Source: DATGPD01 sp041398565
Lineage (GTDB): Bacteria; Planctomycetota; UBA1135; UBA2386
Length of the DNA: 64,000 nt
Reading direction: 5' to 3'
Assembly: GCA_041398565.1 (NCBI GenBank)
Contig: JAWKUN010000003.1
Location: 992,001 to 1,056,000, forward strand
The translations under genes and the position numbers were made by a program. Within the stretch, counting starts at the first letter, position 1; each line of letters opens with the position of its first letter. This document shows, piece after piece, positions 1 through 7,275 of the stretch. Under the pieces are notes generated by a model. That model worked only from the letters and a program-made list of their open reading frames with translations. It searched no databases and was not told the DNA's origin.

Positions 1-163
1 GACGTGAATGCGGCGGGAGTCTCGCGCGCGTGGCCAGGGGCCTGTCCGCCCGCCTCACGTGGACGGCACCGCTCGGCACGTGCGTTGCGGAGTCGGAGGC
101 GTCGGACGCGATGCCGTCTCCGGGTGACGCGCCGGCATGCCGAACACACACGGATCATCAGCC

Positions 164-580
164 ATGAAGTCCTCTTCCATCCTCGTTTTCGCAGGAGCTT
201 CCGTCTTGGTCGTCGCCTGCACTTCCACCGAGCCACGCGCGACCGCACGCGACTCCTTCGGCAACTACGCCACCACCGCCAACTACAAGTCGATGCAGCG
301 GGCCGAGTTCACTACGGCCATCCGGGCTGGCTTGAGCGACTTCGACGTTCGCAAGCAAGAACTGGAAACGCGCGCGTCGAAGCTCGGACAGGAGGTGATC
401 AATCGCCTGCACGAACAGCTGCCTCGGTTGGAGGAGCAGCGCACGAATCTGGTCAACGAGATGGCACGACTGGACGCTGCCCTCGACAAGGACTGGCCCG
501 ACCGCCGGGAGGACACGCAGGCGGCCTACGACGAGTTGCGCAGCAGCCTGGATGCGGCCTACGCCGAGGTCCTCGGCTAG
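164..580 (+). CDS. Small predicted lipoprotein, helical
   Basis: Encodes 138 residues. I chose the second ATG because it places a short hydrophobic signal peptide ending in a lipobox (VVAC, Cys near residue 21) at the N terminus; an upstream ATG at 137 would add nine residues in front of it. The mature part is rich in charged heptad-like sequence (ELETRASKLGQEV, EQLPRLEEQRTNLVNEM), suggesting a long helical hairpin or coiled coil in the periplasm, anchored to a membrane. It precedes a DUF2383 gene and belongs to the kind of small envelope-stress proteins seen again at 13-17 kb. No family name is recognised. Confidence 0.7.
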   Translation: MKSSSILVFAGASVLVVACTSTEPRATARDSFGNYATTANYKSMQRAEFTTAIRAGLSDFDVRKQELETRASKLGQEVINRLHEQLPRLEEQRTNLVNEMARLDAALDKDWPDRREDTQAAYDELRSSLDAAYAEVLG

Positions 581-607
581 GCGCCGGCCAGGCACTCAGC
601 AGGGACC

Positions 608-624
608 GGCGCCTTCGCGGCGCC
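608..624. terminator. GC hairpin between two genes
   Basis: A perfect 6-bp stem GGCGCC/GGCGCC with loop TTCGC lies 28 nt after the lipoprotein stop codon. There is no T tract, so it is a possible attenuator or RNA-end stabiliser rather than a classical terminator. Confidence 0.35.
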
Positions 625-640
625 CTCCTCAGTCAGCAAG

Positions 641-668
641 CACGAGTATCGACAATCACGAGTATCGA
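641..668. promoter_or_regulatory. Direct repeat CACGAGTATCGA x2
   Basis: The 12-mer CACGAGTATCGA occurs twice, at 641-652 and 657-668, with a 16-bp period. The second copy ends 21 nt before the ATG of the DUF2383 gene. The position and the relatively AT-rich composition suggest a protein-binding site, but no regulator is known. Confidence 0.35.
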
Positions 669-689
669 TCGCCGACACGGACACGAATC

Positions 690-1160
690 ATGGAAACGAA
701 AGCCAATCTGACCGAACGCACACTTGCCGCGCTGCAAGACCTCATCCGAATCAACATCGACAGCGCCAAGGGATTCCGGGAGGCGTCCGACGCGATCGCC
801 GATGCCAATCTGGCTCGCTTGTTCCAGGATGTCGCGCGCATCCGCGACCGCCATGCGGTCGAGCTGCAGCAATCGGTGCGCATCAATGCCAGGAGCGCAG
901 CGGACGATGGCAGCGCACTGGGCACCTTGCATCGCTGGTGGTTGGACCTGAGGGCCTGGGTGAACGATGGCGATCCCTACGCGGTCTTGGCAGAAGTGAT
1001 GCGGGGCGAGGACGCGATCAAGGAGGCCTACGAGCGCTTGCTGCGCGACGTCGCGGGCAATCCGCTCAGTCCGGTGCTCCACCGTCAGTTCGCCGAGATC
1101 CTGGCGACCCACGACCAGATGCACCAGCTGCACGAGAGGCGCGGGAAGGTCGCCAAGTGA
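690..1160 (+). CDS. PA2169-type four-helix-bundle protein (DUF2383)
   Basis: A 156-residue protein with the helical pattern of the PA2169/DUF2383 family, a ferritin-like four-helix bundle. Visible features are an N-terminal helix with LQDLIRINIDSAKGFREA, a second helix with FQDVARIRDRHAVELQQSV, a conserved-looking WWLDLRAWVN segment and a final helix IKEAYERLLRDVAGNPLSP. The biochemical role of the family is not established; members usually sit among stress and envelope genes, which fits the cluster at 11-17 kb. The start is an ATG 21 nt after a direct repeat. It converges with the response regulator that follows. Confidence 0.85.
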   Translation: METKANLTERTLAALQDLIRINIDSAKGFREASDAIADANLARLFQDVARIRDRHAVELQQSVRINARSAADDGSALGTLHRWWLDLRAWVNDGDPYAVLAEVMRGEDAIKEAYERLLRDVAGNPLSPVLHRQFAEILATHDQMHQLHERRGKVAK

Positions 1161-1202
1161 CGCGCCGTGCCTGCAGCCTCTCCACGAATCCGCGAGGTGC
1201 CG

Positions 1203-2639
1203 TCAGCTGTTCTTGGCGGCGTAGACCTGCAGGCGGGTGTAGAGCGTCTTGAGACTCATGCCGAGCATCTGCGCGGCTTCCTTCTTGTTACCGTCCGTGT
1301 GACGAAGCGTCGCCTCGACCAACAGTTGCTCGGCTTGGGCGACTGTCATGCCGGTGTGGATCGTCAGCGTCTCGCGGTCCCCGCCAACTTCCGACGTCGT
1401 GACGCGGCTCGCGGGCGCCGTGGGAGCGGCGGCCGCGACCGTCGCGTTCGCCTCGGCTTCGATCTCGATTGCGTCGGGGACGTCGCGCAACAGCAGGTCG
1501 TTGGGCTGGATCTCCTCCTTCGACATGATGTAGGCGCGTCGCAGCGTGTTGTAGAGTTCACGGACGTTGCCGGGCCACTCGTGCTGCTCGAGCCGGCGCA
1601 GCGCCGCCGTGCTGAGCGTGCGGACGTCGTCATACTCGTCGTTGAGGGTGTCGAGGAAGTGCTGCGCCAGCATCCGAATGTCGCTGCGGCGCTCGCGCAA
1701 CCCTGGCAGGTGGATGGGGAACACCAACAGGCGATACAGCAGATCGTGGCGGAGCTTGCCGGCAGCCACCGCTTGCTCGGGATCGCGGTTCGTGGCGGCG
1801 AGCACGCGCACGTCGACCTCGATCTCTTCCTGGCCACCGACTCGCGTCACCTTCCCTGTCTCGAGCACCCGCAGCAGGCGGACCTGAAGCTCGATCGGCA
1901 TCTCGGTGACTTCGTCGAGGAACAGCGTGCCCTGATCGGCCTGTTCGAAGAGGCCCTTGCGGCGCTTGTCGGCACCGGTGAACGCGCCACGTTCGTGGCC
2001 GAACAACTCCGACTCGATCAGCGAAGGGGCGATGGCGCCACAGTTGACGGTGACGAACGGCTTGTCCCGCCGGCGGCTGAGCCGCTGGATGGTCGCCGCC
2101 GTCACCTCTTTGCCGGCACCCGAAGGGCCGATGATCATCACCGTCTCGTTGGTGGGCGCGACTCGCTCGATGCATTCGTACACCCGCAGCATCGGCGGCG
2201 AGCTGCCGACCATGTCGCCGAAGCGGCCGAGGCCAATGAGCTGTTTCCGCAGGTCCTTCACCTCGCTGCGCAGTTCGACTCGCCGGCGCAGGTTGGCGAG
2301 GATCGCCGTGAGCCGGGCCATGTCGATCGGCTTCTGCAGGAAGTCGAGTGCACCCCGGCGCAGGGCCGAGATGGCGTCGTCGATCGTCGTCTGACCCGAG
2401 ATCATGACCACGTCGGCGCGCTTGTCCTCGAGTTCCGCCAGCAGGTCGGTGCCGGTACCGTCCGGCAGTTGCACGTCGACCAGGATGAGATCGAACTCGC
2501 GCTCCGTGAGTGTCTGGCGCGCGGCGGCGAGTGTCTTGGCGATCGTCGCGGCGAGGCCCTGCGACTCGAGGAACTGGGCGAGGGCGCGGCCGCTGTCCGC
2601 GTCGTCCTCGATCACCAACGTCTGGAGGGCGGAATCCAC
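1203..2639 (-). CDS. NtrC-family sigma-54 response regulator
   Basis: A 478-residue regulator with the classical three domains. The receiver (about 1-125) has acidic residues EDD near 11-13, phospho-acceptor Asp55 and Lys103. The AAA+ domain (about 140-375) has Walker A GPSGAGKE at 171-178, the sigma-54 contact loop GAFTGA at 218-223 and Walker B LFLDEV at 239-244. The C-terminal Fis-type helix-turn-helix ends the protein (GNKKEAAQMLGMSLKTLY). It should activate sigma-54 promoters on phosphorylation. Translation starts at GTG 6 nt after the stop of the upstream kinase-like gene, so the two are probably coupled. Confidence 0.93.
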   Translation of the reverse strand: MDSALQTLVIEDDADSGRALAQFLESQGLAATIAKTLAAARQTLTEREFDLILVDVQLPDGTGTDLLAELEDKRADVVMISGQTTIDDAISALRRGALDFLQKPIDMARLTAILANLRRRVELRSEVKDLRKQLIGLGRFGDMVGSSPPMLRVYECIERVAPTNETVMIIGPSGAGKEVTAATIQRLSRRRDKPFVTVNCGAIAPSLIESELFGHERGAFTGADKRRKGLFEQADQGTLFLDEVTEMPIELQVRLLRVLETGKVTRVGGQEEIEVDVRVLAATNRDPEQAVAAGKLRHDLLYRLLVFPIHLPGLRERRSDIRMLAQHFLDTLNDEYDDVRTLSTAALRRLEQHEWPGNVRELYNTLRRAYIMSKEEIQPNDLLLRDVPDAIEIEAEANATVAAAAPTAPASRVTTSEVGGDRETLTIHTGMTVAQAEQLLVEATLRHTDGNKKEAAQMLGMSLKTLYTRLQVYAAKNS

Positions 2640-2645
2640 TTGGGT

Positions 2646-3317
2646 TCAGGCCTTGGGCAGGCGGACGGCGATTTGGGGAGGATCGGTGGAGTCGGAGATG
2701 CGCAGCTCACCCGCCAGGCCCTCGACCTGACACGTGAGACGAAACCAATCGAGTTTGTCCGCGGGGTTCGTATCGAGCTTGCCGGCGGTGTTGGCCGCGG
2801 GCAACGAGGTCGCCGTCCCATCGCATTGGACGGCCACGAGCCAGTGGTCGGCATCGTCGGTCGCCGCGAAGCGGATGGTGCCGCCATCGGGCAGCGCGGC
2901 GACCGCTCCCTGCAGCAGCGAGTCGAGCACGGGGGGCAGGCGGGAAGGACAGCTCGTGACGCGGAGTGTGGGGATCGATGCGTCCCAGGCGGCGATGGCG
3001 ACGCTCGCTGGCCGCTGCGCCCGTCCGCACGCGGCCGCCAGCTGCGCGCCGAGATCCATCGTCTGCAGCCGCGTGGGCATGGTTTCGGCGACGCCGCGCA
3101 GGCGGTCGAGCATCGTTCCGAGCCCGTGAACCGCCCGCGTCATGCTCGCGCACGCGTCCGCGTCGGCGCTCTTGGCTCGCAGGACCTCGGCGAGGATCGA
3201 CAGCGTGTTCAGCGGTCCGCGCAGATCGTGGATCGCGCGTCGCAAGCTCGCCGTGGCCAGGCCAGTGAGCTGTTCCGGCATGGGCTCCGTGAGCTCGGGA
3301 TCCGAGTGCGAGGACAA
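2646..3317 (-). CDS. Truncated histidine kinase, degenerate ATPase half
   Basis: A 223-residue soluble protein with a histidine-kinase dimerisation segment: His30 in AIHDLRGPLNTLS resembles an H box. The following half has the length of an ATPase domain but I do not see a clear N box or the glycine-rich G1/G2 boxes, so ATP binding is doubtful. It has no sensor or membrane segment. It lies 6 nt upstream of the sigma-54 regulator gene and probably acts as its partner, as kinase, phosphatase or phosphotransfer protein. The longest frame starts at TTG (3317); an ATG at 3281 is an alternative start. Confidence 0.7.
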   Translation of the reverse strand: MSSHSDPELTEPMPEQLTGLATASLRRAIHDLRGPLNTLSILAEVLRAKSADADACASMTRAVHGLGTMLDRLRGVAETMPTRLQTMDLGAQLAAACGRAQRPASVAIAAWDASIPTLRVTSCPSRLPPVLDSLLQGAVAALPDGGTIRFAATDDADHWLVAVQCDGTATSLPAANTAGKLDTNPADKLDWFRLTCQVEGLAGELRISDSTDPPQIAVRLPKA

Positions 3318-3668
3318 GGCGAAGCGAGCCTAGGCCATGAGTCTCCGGTTTGCCAAGGGGCGGATCCGACCTTCTCCGGCGTCGTCGTTCGAAGGTGCAG
3401 CAGGTCGACCTGTGGTGGTGTGATGTACCATCGACCCTTGTCGTCCGGCCGGCCAGCGTTCCGTGGTGGGACCTGGCTCCATCGCCTGCAAGACCGCCGA
3501 GATCATCGGCGACCCCGGTCGTCCGGCCATCCTGCCTTCGGCACCGAGCACGGTCTTCCACACGGGGCTTCCGAGCCGTATTGCCCAATCCGGATGAGCT
3601 GCAGCTCTAGCATGGGTGCGCCACTCGAGGTCTTCCCGATGTTCTCCACGACGCAGGTGCGCTGAAGG
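3318..3668. other. Intergenic region between divergent signalling operons
   Basis: This 351-nt gap separates the reverse-strand kinase/regulator pair from the forward kinase operon and must hold both promoters. The only structure seen is a copy of dispersed repeat family B at about 3440-3546. No convincing -35/-10 or sigma-54 -24/-12 pair was found by eye. Confidence 0.5.
3440..3546 (+). repeat. Dispersed repeat family B, copy 1
   Basis: About 105 nt. Its reverse complement aligns by eye with 17455-17565, sharing blocks such as GGACGACCG, CTTGCAG, GGAGCCA and ACGCTGG-like segments in the same order. A weaker copy is at 25322-25405. The matches are imperfect, so these are old copies. Confidence 0.5.
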
Positions 3669-5216
3669 ATGCTCCGCAACGTCCCCGTGCAGCAGAAGGG
3701 ACTGCTCGTACTCGGGCTACCCGTGGCCACGGCGACGCTGGTGCTCGCCATCCTCTACTTCATCGGTCGATCGCTGGATCGTGCCGGGCAGTTGTCGCTG
3801 CATTCGCAGCACGTGCTGGCGACGATCGAGTCGATCGAGCGGGAGCTGGTGGCGGTGCACGGCGAGAACCTGCAACTGGCGCTGCTCGGCACCAGCGAGA
3901 CGGCATTCGAGATCCGAGAGCGTGCCGACGCCGTGCACGCTGCGCTCGCAGAACTCGGAGGCGCCGTCGGCAATGACGGGCGTCAGGCCGCAGCGGTCAC
4001 CGAGTTCGTGCCGCTGGTCGAGCACGTACTCGACTCCCTCGCCAAGACCAGCGATGTGCTGCGCACGGGGATGATCGCCGAGGGGGCCGCCCAGTCGGCG
4101 GCCAACGACCGGCAGCTGGCCGAGGTGTCGAAGATGGCCGCCGCGATGCGGCACGAGGAGAGACGCATCGGTCTCGAACGACTCGCGGAGGCCGGGCAGT
4201 TCAGCCAACAACGGCGCATCGCTCTCATCGCCGGAGGACTCACCATCCTCCTCGGCGGGCTCTTCCTCGGTTGGCGCCTGATGCAGAGCATGATTCGGCG
4301 CATGCTGGTGATCAAGGACAACGTCCGGCGGCTCGGTAGCGACGACGAGCTGGCGGCACCGATCCCGGCACGCGACGAGATCGGCCAGATCGACCGGGCC
4401 GTCCACGAGATGGTGCGGTCGCTGCGCGCGCAAAAGCGCGACAACGAGATGTTCGTCTACAGTGTCTCGCACGACCTGAGGTCGCCCCTCGTGAACCTGC
4501 AGGGCTTCAGCAAGGAGCTGGAACGATCGGCCCGCGAGCTCGGTGCCATCGCTGACGGCGGCGACGTCGATCCGGCCGCCCGGCGCCGCGTTCGGCAGAT
4601 CGTCAGCGAGGAGATGCCCGAGGCGCTGGGCTTCATCGATCTCGCGGTCCAGCGGCAGGCCCGCATCATCGACTCGCTGCTGAGTCTGTCGCGGGTGGGA
4701 CGCGTCGACTATCACTGGACCGACGTGGACATCGGCGCTTGCGCGCGGGAGCTGGCCGCGCAGGCGCGGAACGGTCAGTCCGAGCGACCGTTCGAGATCG
4801 AGGTCGCGGCCTTGCCGCCCGTCTACGGCGATCGCGACGCGCTCGAACGCGTGTTCGACAACCTGCTGAGCAACGCGATCAAGTTCCTCGATCCGTCCCG
4901 TCCGGGGCGGATCGAGGTCGGGTGCGACAGCCAGACCGAGGGCTCGGTGGTCGTCTACGTGCGCGACAACGGTGTCGGCATCGCCGGCGAGAACATCGAG
5001 CGCGTCTTCGTGCCGTTCGCCCGCTTCGCCGGCGGGCTGGGCGAGGGTATCGGGCTTTCGTTGGTCCGTCGCGTCGTCGACCGCCACCACGGTAGCATCT
5101 GGATCCAGTCCCGACTCGGTTCGGGCACGACGGTGTTCATGCGCCTTCCGGCGGCCCGCGGCGAGCACGCCACGGCCGGTGACGGGTCTCGAGGTTCGCA
5201 GAAAGACAGCCCATGA
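3669..5216 (+). CDS. Membrane sensor histidine kinase (HAMP-HisKA-HATPase)
   Basis: A 515-residue kinase. One membrane segment lies near residues 11-33, followed by a periplasmic helical sensor of about 140 residues (CHASE3- or four-helix-like) and a second membrane segment around 180-200. Next come HAMP-like sequence, a HisKA domain with His268 in SVSHDLRSPL, and an ATPase with N box NLLSNAIKF, G1 DNGVGI and a G2-like GEGIGLSL. The ATG follows GAAGG. Its stop overlaps the next response regulator ATG by 4 nt, so the three genes to 7268 form one operon and this kinase probably phosphorylates the single-domain regulator. Confidence 0.92.
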   Translation: MLRNVPVQQKGLLVLGLPVATATLVLAILYFIGRSLDRAGQLSLHSQHVLATIESIERELVAVHGENLQLALLGTSETAFEIRERADAVHAALAELGGAVGNDGRQAAAVTEFVPLVEHVLDSLAKTSDVLRTGMIAEGAAQSAANDRQLAEVSKMAAAMRHEERRIGLERLAEAGQFSQQRRIALIAGGLTILLGGLFLGWRLMQSMIRRMLVIKDNVRRLGSDDELAAPIPARDEIGQIDRAVHEMVRSLRAQKRDNEMFVYSVSHDLRSPLVNLQGFSKELERSARELGAIADGGDVDPAARRRVRQIVSEEMPEALGFIDLAVQRQARIIDSLLSLSRVGRVDYHWTDVDIGACARELAAQARNGQSERPFEIEVAALPPVYGDRDALERVFDNLLSNAIKFLDPSRPGRIEVGCDSQTEGSVVVYVRDNGVGIAGENIERVFVPFARFAGGLGEGIGLSLVRRVVDRHHGSIWIQSRLGSGTTVFMRLPAARGEHATAGDGSRGSQKDSP

Positions 5217-5656
5217 AGAATCTGACGGTAGTTCTCGGCGAAGACGATGACGGCCACGCCCTTCTCGTACGGAAGAACTTGGAGCGGGTCGGACTCGTTG
5301 GTTCTCTCGTCCGTCTGTGCGACGGACGCGAGGTCATCGAGTACTTCCGCCGCGAGGCCGGCAACCGGGCAGGAGGGCCGAAGGAAACGCTGCTCTTGCT
5401 CGACATCAACATGCCGCAGATCGACGGCATCGAGGTCCTACGCCTGCTGCGCGAGGACCCGGCCACGTCGCATCTCCCGGTGATCATGCTGACGACGACG
5501 GACAATCCCCGCGAGATCGCGCGGTGCTACGAGCTCGGGTGCAACATCTACGTCACCAAGCCGATCGTGTACGAGCAGTTCGTCGACGCGATCACGCGGC
5601 TCGGCATGTTCTTGACGGTGGTCAGGGTTCCGGAGAATGGCGGGTCCGCCTCCTGA
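5213..5656 (+). CDS. Single-domain response regulator (Rcp1-like)
   Basis: A 147-residue receiver with no output domain. The acidic pocket (EDDD at 10-13), phospho-acceptor Asp64 in LLLLDINMP, Thr in MLTTTD and Lys116 in YVTKP are all present, so it should be phosphorylatable. The extended loop between helix 2 and strand 3 and the closing segment resemble the Rcp1 group that pairs with phytochrome-like kinases. It overlaps the kinase upstream (ATGA) and the hybrid kinase downstream by 20 nt. It probably carries phosphate between the two kinases or acts by protein interaction. Confidence 0.92.
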   Translation: MKNLTVVLGEDDDGHALLVRKNLERVGLVGSLVRLCDGREVIEYFRREAGNRAGGPKETLLLLDINMPQIDGIEVLRLLREDPATSHLPVIMLTTTDNPREIARCYELGCNIYVTKPIVYEQFVDAITRLGMFLTVVRVPENGGSAS

Positions 5657-7268
5657 GCCATTGCTCCTCTGTGTCGTCGACGACGACCCGGGCGTCGCCC
5701 GTCTCGAGCAGCGTGCCCTCGAGCGGCACGGCTATCGGGTGCGCGTCCACACCGAGGCGACCGAGGCCCTGGCGGCGCCGGATCTCGATGCGGTCGACTG
5801 CTGGCTGATCGACCAGGGGTTGTCGGCGGGCTCCACGGGCCTGCAGCTGATCGAGGAGCTGCGGCGGCGTGGTGTGCAAGCGCCAGTGGTGCTGGTGACC
5901 GGCAGCGACGATCCCGACGTCCTGCTCACCGCGCTGCGCCAGGGCGTCGAGGACTACGTGCGCAAGGGGGACGGGTTCCAGGAGCTGCTCGTGTCGCGCG
6001 TGGAGGCGGTGTTGGCGTCGGCGCGCGCCGAGCACGAGCTACGTCTGTCGCAGGCTCGCGCGGAGCTCGAGGCCGAACGCAGGCGCGAGCTCGAGGTCGA
6101 GATCCGCGAGCGCCGCGGAGCCGAGGCGCGGGCGCAGGCGGCGTTGGCGCGGCTGCGCGACCTCGACCGGCGCAAGGACGAGTTCCTGGCTATGCTGGGT
6201 CACGAGTTGCGCAATCCGCTCGCACCGATCGCGAGCGCCGTCGAAGTGCTGCGGCTGCAGCCGGACCGGGTCGACCGAGTGCGGTGGGCAGCGGGTGTGA
6301 TCGGCCGCCAGGTAGACCAGATGCGGCGGCTCGTCGACGACCTGCTCGACGTCGCGCGCATCATGAACGGTCGTCTCGTGCTCAGGCGTCAGCCGGTCGA
6401 CCTCCGCGAGGTGGCTCGGCAGGCCGGCGAGCGCGTCGGGCCGCTCGTGCGCGAGCGCGGCCATCGGCTCCGCCAGGAGATCGCCGCCGAGCCGATGTAC
6501 GTGGACGGTGACCACGTGCGGTTGGTTCAGATCGTCGCCAACCTGCTGGAGAACGCTGCCAAGTACACGCCGCCGGGCGGTCGGATCGAGCTCTACCTGA
6601 ATGCCACCGGGCGCACGGCGGAGCTGCGTGTCGTCGACAACGGCATCGGCATGGCGTCGGAGACCATCGAGGTGTTGTTCGGCCTGTTCGTCCAGGGTGA
6701 ACGCGCGCCAGATCGCTCCGAGGGTGGTCTCGGTCTCGGTTTGGCGCTGGTTCGACGGCTGGTGTCGTTGCACCAGGGAGCGGTGACCGCTGCCAGCGAT
6801 GGACCGGGGCGGGGAAGCGTGTTCACCGTGCGTCTACCCCTCATCGACGTTCCGGTGCGGGCGCCCGAAAAGACCACCAAGACCGCAGATGGCCGGCAGC
6901 GACGCGTGCTCGTCGTCGACGACAACCTCGACGCGGCCGACGCCGCGGCCCTGCTGCTGCGCCTGTGGGGCTTCGCGGTGACGACCGCGGCCGACGGCCC
7001 CTCCGCGTTGGAGAGGGTCCGGATCGACGATCCCGAGGCGGTCTTGCTCGACATTGGCCTGCCGCGCCTCGACGGCTACGGCGTGCGCGAGGCCGCGGGC
7101 GGCCTGCCCGGCGCCCGGTCACGTTTGTGGATCGCGGTGACCGGCTACGGCCAGGACGTCGACCGCGAACGCGCCCTGGCGCGGGGGTTCGACGTGCACC
7201 TCACCAAACCGGTGGCACCCGAGGCTCTGCGGGCGGCGCTGGCCCCGCTGCTGCGCCTCGACGCCTGA
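5637..7268 (+). CDS. Hybrid histidine kinase REC-HisKA-HATPase-REC
   Basis: A 543-residue soluble protein. The N-terminal receiver has Asp59 and is followed by a long coiled coil (about 125-180, rich in RAELEAERRRELE-type sequence). The HisKA domain has His189 in GHELRNPLAP. The ATPase has N box NLLENAAKY and G2 GGLGLGLALV. The C-terminal receiver has acceptor Asp472 in LLDIGLPRLDGYG and a Lys in HLTKP. With no membrane segment it can only sense through the upstream receiver, so it probably reads the phosphorylation state of the operon's kinase. Start ATG follows GGAGA and overlaps the previous gene. Confidence 0.92.
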   Translation: MAGPPPEPLLLCVVDDDPGVARLEQRALERHGYRVRVHTEATEALAAPDLDAVDCWLIDQGLSAGSTGLQLIEELRRRGVQAPVVLVTGSDDPDVLLTALRQGVEDYVRKGDGFQELLVSRVEAVLASARAEHELRLSQARAELEAERRRELEVEIRERRGAEARAQAALARLRDLDRRKDEFLAMLGHELRNPLAPIASAVEVLRLQPDRVDRVRWAAGVIGRQVDQMRRLVDDLLDVARIMNGRLVLRRQPVDLREVARQAGERVGPLVRERGHRLRQEIAAEPMYVDGDHVRLVQIVANLLENAAKYTPPGGRIELYLNATGRTAELRVVDNGIGMASETIEVLFGLFVQGERAPDRSEGGLGLGLALVRRLVSLHQGAVTAASDGPGRGSVFTVRLPLIDVPVRAPEKTTKTADGRQRRVLVVDDNLDAADAAALLLRLWGFAVTTAADGPSALERVRIDDPEAVLLDIGLPRLDGYGVREAAGGLPGARSRLWIAVTGYGQDVDRERALARGFDVHLTKPVAPEALRAALAPLLRLDA

Positions 7269-7275
7269 AACTGGA

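Noticed and set aside
1167..3665. Long forward frame across the sigma-54 regulator
   Set aside because: It lies opposite a gene with all NtrC motifs and shows no family features.
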